Origin: Streptomyces liliiviolaceus
GTDB taxonomy: Bacteria; Actinomycetota; Actinomycetes; Streptomycetales; Streptomycetaceae
Direction of reading: 5' to 3'
NCBI RefSeq assembly: GCF_018070025.1
Contig: NZ_JAGPYQ010000001.1
Location: forward strand, 434,001 to 498,000
Length of the DNA stretch: 64,000 nucleotides
Shown here piece by piece: positions 53,170 to 62,394 of the stretch. The position numbers and the translations under genes are program-made. Position 1 is the stretch's first letter. Each line of letters opens with the position of its first letter. The notes below the pieces were generated by a model. It saw nothing but the letters and a program-made list of their open reading frames with translations, was not told the DNA's origin and searched no databases.

Positions 53170-56070
53170 CCCGGTGATCTGGTACGTCGACGACGCCTGC
53201 TCGTAGAGCCGTGTCACCTCGTCCCGCTCGGCCTCCGGACCGCGCAGTTGCACCACGTGGTACTTCCCGCCGTCGATGATCACGAGGTTCCGTACGTAGA
53301 CCTCGCTCCCCGTGGAGTCCTGCCAGGTGAACTGCCCCTCGGCCATGGCCCGTCCGCCCACGTCGATCCGGCGCATCCCGCTGGACGTGGCCCAGGTCGA
53401 GTCGCGGAACGGCTGCAACTCGCGCTCGTCCTCACGCTGGTAGGACATCGGATCACTGCCGAACTCCTCGGTCGTGTCCCGTCCGGGCACGACCAGCAGC
53501 TCGAACTTGCCGTGCGAGTAGACGACCTGGCCGCGTCCGTTCTTGCCCGTCCGCTCCCAGCCGTTGGCGACCGCCACCCGGAATCCCTCGGAGTCCTTGC
53601 GCAGGGTGAAGCCCTGCGGAAGGTCGGGGCCGGTGGTCTGGGTCGTCGAGCTGGACGAACGCGTCGGGCTCGGACTGCTCTTGCCGCCCGGCGACTTCTC
53701 GCCCTGCGGACCGGAGCTCGCCTTCCCGTCCGACCCCGCGCCGGTGTCCCCGGAGTGACCGGGGGTGGGGGCGACGACATCCCCCGCGGAACCGGTGCGC
53801 TCCCCGCCGGAGCCGGTCTTGGGCATGAACGCCACCGCGTACGCGACGGCCGCGGCCATGGCGAGCAGGATCAGCAGAAGCAAGGTCCGGCCGAGCCTGC
53901 GGGGCTTGGCCTCCTTGCCCTGCTTGCCCCGCTTGTGCCGGCCGTGCGGGGTGGTCGCGGGCAGCCCCGCACGACGCCTGCGGACCAGCTCGCCCCGACG
54001 GCGTACGACAGGGAGCCGGGCGGGGTCCACCGGCGGTGCCGCTATGACGAACGTGCCCGCCTCCGGCTCGGGCGCCGACCGCACCAGCGAGCGCAGCCAG
54101 CCCCGCAGTTCCTCGAAGTCCAGTCGCTCGGTGGGGTCCTGGCGCAGCAGCGACTCCACGACCGGCCGCAGCGGACCGCACTCCTCCGCGAACGCGGGCG
54201 GCTCCGCGCACACCAGCTGCACCAGCTCGGCGGTGCTCTCCTCGGGGTAGGGCGCGTGGCCCTGTACGGCGCGGAAGAGCAGCGCGCCCAGCGCCCACAG
54301 GTCGGTCGCGGGCCCGATCGGCGCCGCCAGCTGCCAGTTCTCGTGCACGGGTCCGGCCTGCTCGGGCGCCCAGCGCTCGGTGACGGGTCCCACGACGGCC
54401 ATCCGGGCCTGCCGGGCCCGCTCCGCCGCCAGCGCGGTCGCCGGGCCCCGCCGGGTGGCGGCAGCGGCGGAGGCGGGCTGACTCCACTGCGCGGGAGCCC
54501 CGCCCGTGCCGGGCTCCAGGCCTGCGCCCGTGCCGGGGGCCGCGGAGGTGTGGTCGGCCGACGGCGCGTATCCGGCGCCGTACGCGACAGCTTCCGTCCC
54601 CCGGCCGTCGGTCGTCCTACCGGTCCCACCAGCCCCACCGGTCCCACCGATCGCGCCGGTCCCGCCATCGCCGCCATGCCCGCCGGTGCGGCCGTCGGGG
54701 AGCGCGGGAGGCCGGATCTGCCCAGGGCTTCCCACGGCGGGGGCCCCGCCGCGCGGCGCCGCACCGTGCCACGCGCCCGGCGGCAGCCCCGCTCCGCCCA
54801 CCCCGTACGGGTCGGCGATCTGTCCCGGCGGCGAGGTGTGCTCCGCCCCTTGTCCGGCTATCCGGCCCGAGATCGGCCCCGAGGCCTGACCGCCGGCCTC
54901 GGCATCGCTCCCACCGGGCAGCGACCGAGGAGCGGGCAACGCCGCGTTCCCGCCGCCCCGCTGCTCCTCCTGCACCCGGGCCGCCGCTCGCGCACCCGCG
55001 CGGTAGGCCGCGATGGCTCCGGCCCGCGCGGCCCGTACGTCTCCGCCGGCGTCCAGCGCCCGCTGCGCCATGTCGGAGGCGTGCGCCTGTGACTGCGACT
55101 GTGTCCGGCCCTGTGCCTGTGTCTGGGCTTGGGCATGTGTCTGGGCGTGCGCTTGCGGGACGGGCAGCGCGCCCGTGCCGCCGCCTCCGCGCACGGCCTC
55201 GACCGCTCCGCGGCCGCCGTCCAGCCCACGTGCTCCGGGCACCGCCTGTCCTACGGCGCGCCCCGGAGTACCGGACTGACCGAGCTGTCCGACCGCACCG
55301 CCGGGCCGGCCCACCTGCCCTGCCGAACCGCCCGCACCCCCCGGACCGGCCTGACCTGCATGTCCCGCGTGTCCTGCCTGCGCCGGCGGCCCATCCGGTG
55401 TTCCGGGCCCGCCCTGTCGGCCCGTGCCGCCGTCACCTTCGGGCGCCGGCACCGGGTCGTACCCGCACAGCGCCTCCTCCGCGGCCCCCGAGGCGAGGCC
55501 CGTGAGCATCACCCGGCCGTCGTCGCAGACGAGCACCGTGCGCGCGGTGATGTTCCGGTGCACCCAGCCGTGCGCGTGCAGCACCCGCAGGGCGGTCAGC
55601 ACGTCGGAGGCCACCTCGGCGGCCCGGTACGGGCTCAGCGGGCCCTCGGCGAGCAGCGCCGCGAGCTGCCGCGCGGGCACCAGTTCGCTCACGATCCACA
55701 GCGAGCCGCCCTCGGCGAACACGTCGAAGACCTGGTCGAGCCGGGGATGGTCGGGTATCTGCGCCGCGGCCTGGGCGGCCTCGATGGCCCGCCGCACGGC
55801 CGGCTCGGTGGGCCGCCGTGTGGTGCGCGCGGACGGCCGCCGCACCCCGCCGTCGCGCACCCCGGTGTCCCGCGCCACGAACCCGTCGGGCAGCCCGTCC
55901 GCGTCGAGCACCTCCGCCTCGACGACCTCGGGCAGGGGCACCTGCCGGACCAGTACTTCCTGTCCGCTGTAGGTGTCCCAGGCCCGGGACTCGGCGAGCT
56001 CGTACTCGTCGGTGGGCGGGAGCGGCAAGCGGTAGCGGTCGGCGAGCACCCGTCCCGCATAGTCCTCCAC
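53167..56070 (-). CDS. Receptor-type pseudokinase with a 360-residue insertion
   Basis: 967 residues from GTG 56070 (VEDYAGRVLADRYRL), with GGAGG four bases upstream. It is homologous to the neighbouring kinases but the catalytic residues are gone: no glycine loop, the VAVK Lys is Arg42 (VLVRQVP), HRD is HRN at 171-173, and DFG reads GLA at 191-193. Residues about 206-565 are a Gly/Ala/Gln/Pro-rich insertion between the DFG position and the APE motif (568-570), including an Ala-Gln run near 307-335. The fold resumes with DLWALGALLFRAVQG. One helix near 740, then the shared extracytoplasmic domain (GFRVAVANGWERTG). Probably an allosteric partner or scaffold rather than an enzyme. Confidence 0.88.
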   Translation of the reverse strand: MEDYAGRVLADRYRLPLPPTDEYELAESRAWDTYSGQEVLVRQVPLPEVVEAEVLDADGLPDGFVARDTGVRDGGVRRPSARTTRRPTEPAVRRAIEAAQAAAQIPDHPRLDQVFDVFAEGGSLWIVSELVPARQLAALLAEGPLSPYRAAEVASDVLTALRVLHAHGWVHRNITARTVLVCDDGRVMLTGLASGAAEEALCGYDPVPAPEGDGGTGRQGGPGTPDGPPAQAGHAGHAGQAGPGGAGGSAGQVGRPGGAVGQLGQSGTPGRAVGQAVPGARGLDGGRGAVEAVRGGGGTGALPVPQAHAQTHAQAQTQAQGRTQSQSQAHASDMAQRALDAGGDVRAARAGAIAAYRAGARAAARVQEEQRGGGNAALPAPRSLPGGSDAEAGGQASGPISGRIAGQGAEHTSPPGQIADPYGVGGAGLPPGAWHGAAPRGGAPAVGSPGQIRPPALPDGRTGGHGGDGGTGAIGGTGGAGGTGRTTDGRGTEAVAYGAGYAPSADHTSAAPGTGAGLEPGTGGAPAQWSQPASAAAATRRGPATALAAERARQARMAVVGPVTERWAPEQAGPVHENWQLAAPIGPATDLWALGALLFRAVQGHAPYPEESTAELVQLVCAEPPAFAEECGPLRPVVESLLRQDPTERLDFEELRGWLRSLVRSAPEPEAGTFVIAAPPVDPARLPVVRRRGELVRRRRAGLPATTPHGRHKRGKQGKEAKPRRLGRTLLLLILLAMAAAVAYAVAFMPKTGSGGERTGSAGDVVAPTPGHSGDTGAGSDGKASSGPQGEKSPGGKSSPSPTRSSSSTTQTTGPDLPQGFTLRKDSEGFRVAVANGWERTGKNGRGQVVYSHGKFELLVVPGRDTTEEFGSDPMSYQREDERELQPFRDSTWATSSGMRRIDVGGRAMAEGQFTWQDSTGSEVYVRNLVIIDGGKYHVVQLRGPEAERDEVTRLYEQASSTYQITG

Positions 56071-56224
56071 GTTGCCTCCCCCGGCCGCCCGGTTGGTCAA
56101 ATCCGTTCGCCATGCGTCCCGTTGTGGCTGCAGTTGTGGCTGCGTACGGTCCGCAACCACTCACGATACGTGCCGGAGGCAACCCGTCATGAGGAGATGC
56201 GAGATCTCAATTGACCCGTGACCC

Positions 56225-58222
56225 TCAGGACTTCGGTTCGAACGACTTTGTCAGCGTGCGCCACGTGTCCTTGCGAAGGTCGGTGTCCCATTTCGAGTCC
56301 TTCGCGGTGTACATGAGCGCGTATCCCTGGCTGTCATTGACGACGAAGCCGCGGTCTATGGACCGGTATTTCGTGCCACCGTCCACGTAGGTGAATTCCC
56401 AGTCCGCCGTGTTCCAGCCGCGGTAGTCCGCCTTCTCTATTCGGATCCGCTGATACTGCGACCGCTGCATGAACTGCTCCTGGTTCTTCCAGTCCGCCAC
56501 CGGGTCGTCCTTGGGCGTCGTGGTCCAGCCGACCAGCAGCTTCTGTCCGTCGGGACCGGCGAACCGGGCGCCGGCCGCGCTCGTGGACTGGTATTTCCAG
56601 CCCTTGGGCAGGCCGATCGAGAAGCCCTGTCCGTCCTTGTGCGTCGACTCGACCCCGCTGCCCGAACCGCTCTCGGAGTCGTCTTCCGACCCGTCCGATC
56701 CGCTCGACTCCTCGGAAGCGCTCGCGCTCGGCGAACTCTCCTTCGTCGCGTTCCCTCCGGAGGAGTCCGCCTTGTCGTCGTCGTCCGAATCGGTGCCGCT
56801 GTTCTCGTCCTGTTTGGTGTCGCTTCCCGCGTTCGCGCCACTGGACGTCGACTTGTCGTCGCCGCCCTTGTTCCCGCCGGCGCCCGAGTCGTCGTCGCCA
56901 CCCAGCGTGACGGCGAGGATCGTGCCGAGCACGGCCAGCGCCACGACGACGGCGATGATCACCAGCGTCCGCCGGGACACCACATCGGTGAGCGGCGCCC
57001 TGGACGTGGTGCCCCGCGAGTACGCGGGGCCGGAATCGCCCGGACTTCCGCCCACCGCACTGGAGTTCAGCCCCGAAGCGACAGCGTCCCGGTTCTTCGC
57101 GGAAGCGGGCACACCGGCGCCCGCGGCGGTACCGGCCGCGGCCCCGGACCTCGTACCGGAAGCGGCGCCCGATCCGGAGGGCGAGGAGGACGACGACGGC
57201 GCGGCGGCCGACGCGGCCCCCGCGGACGCCAGTGCCGCCGCGGCGGCGGCCTTCTTCTTGCCGCCGCCCGAAGTCCCCTTCCTGGAGGGGCCGGACGGCT
57301 TGTCCGAGGGCAGGTCCGGCAGCGGCACGACCTTCGTCGCCTCCGCCGGCTCCGGCTCGTCCTTGCGCTCGGGCGTGTTGATGATCTCGGTGAGCATCGC
57401 CCGCGCCCCGGCGTCGTCGAGACGCTGCTCGGGGTCCTTGACGAGGAGCCCGTAGATGACGTTCTCCAGCGGGCCCGCGTTCTTCGGCTGCTCCACCGGC
57501 TCCGTCATCACCGCGGTGAGCGTCGCGATGGCGGATCCCTTGTCGTACGGGGGCACGCCCTCCACCGCCGCGTACAACAGGCCGCCCAGCGACCACAGGT
57601 CGGCCGCGGGGCCCGGCTTGTGTCCGCGCGCCCGCTCCGGCGAGATGTACGAGGGCGCGCCGACCAGCATGCCGGTCGAGGTGATGGACGGGTCGCCCTC
57701 CACCTGGGCGATGCCGAAGTCCGTGAGGACGACCCGGCCGTCCTTGCCGATGAGCACGTTCGACGGTTTCACGTCGCGGTGCAGGATGCCCTCGCGGTGC
57801 GCCGCGCGCAGCACGTCGAGGATGGCGAGGCCGACCTCGGCCGCCCGCTTCGACGTGAGCAGCCCGTCCTCACGGATCACCTCGGCGAGGGACTTGCCCT
57901 CGACCAGTTCCATCACGATCCACGGGCGGTCGTCCTCGTCGACCACGTCGTAGACGGTCACCGCGCTGTTGTTCCGGATCCGCGCGATCGCCTTGGCCTC
58001 GCGGAAGGTCCGGGTGATCAGCCGGCGCTTCTCGTCCTCGTCGATGCGCGGCGGCAGCCGCAGTTCCTTCACGGCGACCGTGCGCCCGAGCGTCTCGTCC
58101 TCCGCACGCCACACGGTGCCCATGCCGCCGCGGCCGAGGACTCCTCCCAGCCGGTACCGCCCGGCGAGGAGACGTCCACCATCGTCCTGACGGGATGCTC
58201 CCGACTGCTCCGCCTCCGACAT
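56225..58222 (-). CDS. Receptor-type Ser/Thr protein kinase
   Basis: 665 residues from ATG 58222 (MSEAEQSGASRQDDGG), with GAGGGG four bases upstream. Kinase motifs: GRGGMGTVW, VAVKELRL, HRDVKPSNVLI, TDFGIAQVEG, GAPSYISPERA. The linker 300-440 is Ala/Ser/Gly-rich with a Lys run (KKKAAAAAALASAG). One helix (TLVIIAVVVALAVLGTILAV), an Asp/Ser/Gly-rich stalk, then the extracytoplasmic domain (GFSIGLPKGWKYQ; ADWEFTYVDGGTKY). It is first in the kinase cluster; glpD lies 370 bases upstream. Confidence 0.93.
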   Translation of the reverse strand: MSEAEQSGASRQDDGGRLLAGRYRLGGVLGRGGMGTVWRAEDETLGRTVAVKELRLPPRIDEDEKRRLITRTFREAKAIARIRNNSAVTVYDVVDEDDRPWIVMELVEGKSLAEVIREDGLLTSKRAAEVGLAILDVLRAAHREGILHRDVKPSNVLIGKDGRVVLTDFGIAQVEGDPSITSTGMLVGAPSYISPERARGHKPGPAADLWSLGGLLYAAVEGVPPYDKGSAIATLTAVMTEPVEQPKNAGPLENVIYGLLVKDPEQRLDDAGARAMLTEIINTPERKDEPEPAEATKVVPLPDLPSDKPSGPSRKGTSGGGKKKAAAAAALASAGAASAAAPSSSSSPSGSGAASGTRSGAAAGTAAGAGVPASAKNRDAVASGLNSSAVGGSPGDSGPAYSRGTTSRAPLTDVVSRRTLVIIAVVVALAVLGTILAVTLGGDDDSGAGGNKGGDDKSTSSGANAGSDTKQDENSGTDSDDDDKADSSGGNATKESSPSASASEESSGSDGSEDDSESGSGSGVESTHKDGQGFSIGLPKGWKYQSTSAAGARFAGPDGQKLLVGWTTTPKDDPVADWKNQEQFMQRSQYQRIRIEKADYRGWNTADWEFTYVDGGTKYRSIDRGFVVNDSQGYALMYTAKDSKWDTDLRKDTWRTLTKSFEPKS

Positions 58223-58592
58223 GCGTCCCCTCATGCAACCCGCCCTGACAGAGCCTCCATTGTCACCCACCCGGACACCGTCCGATGCCCCGGGTGCCCC
58301 TCCTGGAGGCAACGCTTCCCCGAACCGCCCCTCATCCGTTCCCCACCTGCCCCTCGGCCCGGCTCCTCCCCCGTCATGAGCTGCGACAAGGAGGAATTCC
58401 GATGCCACCGCAGAGGGTTCAGCCTTCTTCGACACCTCAACAGCGGGTACCCACTTCGCCCCGGCGAAAGCCACCACGAAATGCCCGGTCGCGGACACGG
58501 CCGCGCACAAGGCCGCATACACGGCCGCTTCCGGCGGCGGGCACCGGCGCGACACCGGCCCCTGCCCGCCGCCGAGTTGGACCCCGCAGCGG
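58223..58592. other. Intergenic region between glpD and the kinase cluster
   Basis: 370 bases with no supportable gene. A very good ribosome site (aaggagga at 58387-58394) precedes a plus-strand ATG at 58402, but that frame is an Arg/Pro/Thr run overlapping the glpD end. It should hold the promoter of the kinase cluster. Confidence 0.5.
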
Positions 58593-60308
58593 CTACGGCG
58601 ACTCCAGCGGCACGATGTCCGGCGCTCCCAGCCGGGCCGCGTCCGCCGTCAGGTCGTCCGGCTGACGCTGCGACTCCCGTTCGGCCTCGACCCGCTTCTG
58701 GTAGTGCTCGATCTCGCGCTCGATCTGGTCCTTGTCCCAGCCGAGCACCGGCGCCATCAGTTCGGCGGCCTCCCGTGCGCTGCGCGTGCCCCGGTCGAAG
58801 GTCTCGATCGAGATGCGCGTGCGCCGCGTCAGCACGTCGTCCAGATGCCGTGCCCCCTCGTGCGAGGCCGCGTAGACGATCTCGGCGCGCAGGTAGTCGT
58901 CGGCCGCCGGCAGCGGATCGCCCAGTGTCTGGTCCGCGGCGATGAGGTCGAGGACCTCCTCGGCGAGTGATCCGTACCGGTTCAGCAGGTGCTCCACGCG
59001 CACCACGTGCAGGCCGGTCCGGGCGGCGATCCGCGCTCGCGCGTTCCACAGGGCCCGGTAGCCCTCGGCGCCGACCAGCGGGATGTCCTCCGTGACGCAC
59101 TCGGCGACCCGCTGGTCGAGGCCGTGCACCGCCTCGTCCACCGCGTCCTTGGCCATCACCCGGTAGGTCGTGTACTTGCCGCCCGCGACGACCACGAGCC
59201 CGGGCGCCGGGTGCGCCACGGTGTGCTCGCGCGACAGCTTGCTCGTGGCCTCGGACTCGCCGGCGAGCAGCGGCCGCAGTCCCGCGTACACGCCCTGTAC
59301 GTCGTCGCGGGTCAGCGGGACCGCCAGGACCGCGTTCACATGCTCCAGCACGTAGTCGATGTCGGCGCTGGACGCCGCCGGGTGCGCCTTGTCGAGGTCC
59401 CACTCGGTGTCCGTAGTGCCCACGATCCAGTGCCGGCCCCAGGGGATCACGAACAGCACGGACTTCTCGGTGCGCAGGATCAGCCCGCTCGACGAGGTGA
59501 TCCGGTCCTTCGGTACGACCAGATGGATGCCCTTCGAAGCCCGGACGTGGAACTGGCCGCGCTCCCCGACCATCGCCTGGGTGTCGTCCGTCCACACGCC
59601 GGTGGCGTTCACGATCTGCTTGGCACGGATCTCGTACTCCCCGCCGCCCTCGACGTCCTGCACCTTGGCGCCGACGACCCGTTCGCCCTCGCGCAGGAAG
59701 CCGGTCACACGCGCGCGGTTGGCGACCTTCGCGCCGTACGCGGCGGCGGTGCGCACCAGGGTCGCCACATAGCGGGCGTCGTCCATCTGCGCGTCGTAGT
59801 ACTGCAATGCCCCGACCAGGGCGTCCTTCTTCAGCGCGGGGGCGACGCGCAGCGCGTGCCGCCGTGAGAGGTGCCGGTGCACGGGCAGTCCGCGGCCGTG
59901 GCCGCGCGCCATCGACATCGCGTCGTAGAGGGCGACGCCCGATCCGGCGTAGACCCGCTCCCAGCCCTTGTGCTGCAGGGGATACAGGAACGGCACGGGT
60001 TTCACGAGATGCGGTGCGAGCCGTTCGAGCAGCAGCCCGCGCTCCTTCAGCGCCTCCCGTACGAGCGCGAAGTCGAGCATCTCCAGATAGCGCAGGCCGC
60101 CGTGGATCAGCTTGCTCGACCGGCTCGATGTGCCCGACGCCCAGTCACGCGCCTCGACCAGTCCGGTGGACAGGCCGCGGGTCACGGCGTCCAACGCGGT
60201 GCCCGCGCCCACCACGCCCGCTCCTACGACGAGCACGTCCAGTTCGTGCTCGGCCATCGCCGCGAGTGACCCGGCGCGCTCCGCCGGTCCCAGTGTCGCT
60301 GTCCGCAC
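58593..60308 (-). CDS. glpD: Aerobic glycerol-3-phosphate dehydrogenase
   Basis: 571 residues from GTG 60308, with GGAGG six bases upstream. FAD-binding VLVVGAGVVGAGTALDAVTR; the GlpD signatures GTSSRSSKLIHGGLRYLE and VVAGGKYTTYRVMAKDA; and a C-terminal helical domain (DRGTRSAREAAELMAPVLGW). It oxidises sn-glycerol-3-phosphate to dihydroxyacetone phosphate and passes electrons to menaquinone at the membrane. No glpF or glpK adjoins. Confidence 0.96.
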   Translation of the reverse strand: MRTATLGPAERAGSLAAMAEHELDVLVVGAGVVGAGTALDAVTRGLSTGLVEARDWASGTSSRSSKLIHGGLRYLEMLDFALVREALKERGLLLERLAPHLVKPVPFLYPLQHKGWERVYAGSGVALYDAMSMARGHGRGLPVHRHLSRRHALRVAPALKKDALVGALQYYDAQMDDARYVATLVRTAAAYGAKVANRARVTGFLREGERVVGAKVQDVEGGGEYEIRAKQIVNATGVWTDDTQAMVGERGQFHVRASKGIHLVVPKDRITSSSGLILRTEKSVLFVIPWGRHWIVGTTDTEWDLDKAHPAASSADIDYVLEHVNAVLAVPLTRDDVQGVYAGLRPLLAGESEATSKLSREHTVAHPAPGLVVVAGGKYTTYRVMAKDAVDEAVHGLDQRVAECVTEDIPLVGAEGYRALWNARARIAARTGLHVVRVEHLLNRYGSLAEEVLDLIAADQTLGDPLPAADDYLRAEIVYAASHEGARHLDDVLTRRTRISIETFDRGTRSAREAAELMAPVLGWDKDQIEREIEHYQKRVEAERESQRQPDDLTADAARLGAPDIVPLESP

Positions 60309-60607
60309 AGTTGCCTCCAGCTGTCTGTCGCGCCGGGCTCACCCGTACGGCGAGGCCCTGCTCACATCCCCCATGCCCAAATTCTGACCGTGATGCCCGC
60401 CATCGGCCACCACCGGCGGTCCGCCTGTGGATAACTCTCGGTGTCCGGCTCGGCGACTTCCGGAGAAACACAACCGAGCAATCCCGCAAATCGGTCATAT
60501 TTACTCCTAGTCTGACATTGCGCTCGCCCGTTCTGTCCACAGGGCTTGCGCCCTCGCCCCACTCCGGCTACTGCCTCTCCGGCTACAGGGAAGGACGGCC
60601 CACCGCC

Positions 60608-61813
60608 ATGCCCGCAGATCTCGCCGTCATCGGCCTCGGCCAGCTCGGCCTGCCCCTGGCCCGGGCCGCCGCCACCACCGGTATCCCCACCCTCGGCTAC
60701 GAGTGCGGCGACCCGGCGCCGCTGGCCGCGGCCGACCTGCGCCGGATGCTGTCCACGGGATTCCGGCGGGCCACGGACCCGGCCGAGCTGGGCCGCGTAC
60801 GCACCGCCGTCATCTGCGCTCCGACCCCGCGCGGCGCGGACGGGACACTCGACCTGGGGCAGGTGGCCTCCGCCGCCCGCACCCTGGCCGCGCATCTGCG
60901 CCCGCACACCACGGTGATCCTGGAGTCCCCCGTGTACCCGGGGACGACCGAGGAATTCCTCCGGCCGCTCCTGGAGGAGGGCTCGGGGCTCCGGGCGGGC
61001 CGCGACTTCCACCTCGCGTACTCACCCAGTCGGGTGGACCCGGGCAACCGCGACCACGGCCCCGCCAACACCCCGAAGGTCATCGGCGGGCTCACCCCGG
61101 CCTGCACGGAGTCGGCCGCCGCGTTCTACGGCCGGCTCACCGACAAGGTCGTACGCGCGCGTGGCCCCCGCGAGGCGGAGACCGTGCAGCTCCTGGAGAC
61201 CAACTACCGGCACGTCAACATCGCCCTGGTCAACGAGATGGCCGTCCTCTGCCACGACCTCGGCGTCGACCTGTGGGACGTCATCCGCTGCGCCGAGACC
61301 AAGCCGTTCGGCTTCCAGGCCTTCCGCCCCGGCCCCGGTGTGGGCGGGCACGCCGTCCCGCGCGACCTGGCGGGCCCGCGGACCCGCTCCCTGCGCATGG
61401 TCGAACTGGCCCAGCAGGTCAACGACCACATGCCCCGGTACGTCATCCAGCGCGCGGCCACACTCCTCAACGAACACGGCAAGTCGGCCCGCGGCGCGCG
61501 CGTGCTGCTCCTCGGCGTCACCTACAAGGCCGACCACGCCGACCAGCAGGGCTCACCCGCCCAGGAGATCGCGACCCGCCTGATGGAACTGGGCGCCGCC
61601 GTCAGCTACCACGACCCGCACGTCCCGTCCTGGTCCATCCTCGACCGCCCGGTCCCCCGAGTGGACTCCCTCTACGAGGCAGCAGCCGACGCGGACCTGA
61701 CGATCCTGCTCCAGCAACACCGCACCTACGACCTGCAAGGCCTCTCGGTAAAAGCCCAACTACTCCTGGACACCCGTGGAGCCACACCCACGGGGGCGGC
61801 GCACAGGTTGTGA
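60608..61813 (+). CDS. UDP-sugar dehydrogenase homologue lacking catalytic residues
   Basis: 401 residues from ATG 60608 (MPADLAVIGLGQLGLPLARA). The three-domain fold of the UDP-Glc/UDP-ManNAc dehydrogenase family is complete: NAD loop GLGQLG; SPSRVDPGNRD near 140; VNIALVNEMAVLCHDLGVDL; TKPFGFQAFRPGPGVGG; and LLLGVTYKADHADQQGSPA. The nucleophile Cys of GGHCxP is Ala249 (GGHAVPRD). The Glu of SPERVDPGN is Ser141. The catalytic Lys and Asn of KLLEN are Gln194 and Thr198. It may still bind NAD and nucleotide sugar. It is divergent from glpD. Confidence 0.88.
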   Translation: MPADLAVIGLGQLGLPLARAAATTGIPTLGYECGDPAPLAAADLRRMLSTGFRRATDPAELGRVRTAVICAPTPRGADGTLDLGQVASAARTLAAHLRPHTTVILESPVYPGTTEEFLRPLLEEGSGLRAGRDFHLAYSPSRVDPGNRDHGPANTPKVIGGLTPACTESAAAFYGRLTDKVVRARGPREAETVQLLETNYRHVNIALVNEMAVLCHDLGVDLWDVIRCAETKPFGFQAFRPGPGVGGHAVPRDLAGPRTRSLRMVELAQQVNDHMPRYVIQRAATLLNEHGKSARGARVLLLGVTYKADHADQQGSPAQEIATRLMELGAAVSYHDPHVPSWSILDRPVPRVDSLYEAAADADLTILLQQHRTYDLQGLSVKAQLLLDTRGATPTGAAHRL

Positions 61814-62320
61814 AAGGGGGCGCGGGACACCTCCGAAGCCCCGGCCGCTGGTGGCGAACGACACCCACCGCCGGTACCGTACGGAAGTGGGTGGAGCCCA
61901 CCGCAGGGGTCACTGCGGCAGGCTCCTAGATGGGTTACGGAGTGTCCGCCCCTAGTTGCATTGGGGGCGGCCGCTCACCATCCGAAAATCCGCAGAATCC
62001 ACCTCCTCCGGCACTTCACCGTCCACAGACGGATCCGGTCCCAGCGGGTGGGCTTGCGGTGGCGGCCCATGGGCGGCCCCCTTCCACGACGCCACCCAGA
62101 GACCCGGTAGGCGGCTCGGCTGGAACTCGGGCCGGGCCCCGAGGGCCGGGGTCCGGAACGATGTCCTTGGAAGGGGGCGCCCACACAACTGGAGCGCCGA
62201 ACACGGACGTTATCGCCTCGACACGGCCGTTTCCCGCCCATTCGGCGCAAAGGCAACCGTGCGCCCCCTGAACGCGAAACGCGCCCCACCAGGGCCGTTC
62301 GGATGCGCGGGCACGCGAAA
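61814..62320. other. Intergenic region, nothing recognised
   Basis: About 500 bases between convergent genes. Several frames are open but have no start signals and unnatural composition. No hairpin terminator for the dehydrogenase gene was found near 61814. A small RNA or unrecognised element cannot be excluded. Confidence 0.45.
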
Positions 62321-62356
62321 GGGCCCGGTCACTCACCCTTGTGAGTGACCGGGCCC
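62321..62356. terminator. Strong hairpin terminator after guaB3
   Basis: Perfect 16-bp stem, gggcccggtcactcac (62321-62336) with 62341-62356, loop cctt. It lies 38 bases after the guaB3 stop on the minus strand. Confidence 0.88.
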
Positions 62357-62394
62357 CTCGTCGTTCGTCGGCTCAGGCCGAGCGCGGCGTCGCG

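Noticed and set aside
58402..58665. 88-codon plus-strand frame with a very good aaggagga site
   Set aside because: The product is a low-complexity Arg/Thr/Pro run with overlap onto the end of glpD, so the ribosome-site match is probably chance. A ribosome-profiling signal would change this.
61930..62336. Several 80-130 codon frames between the dehydrogenase and guaB3
   Set aside because: All overlap each other on both strands, lack ribosome sites and read into the guaB3 terminator.
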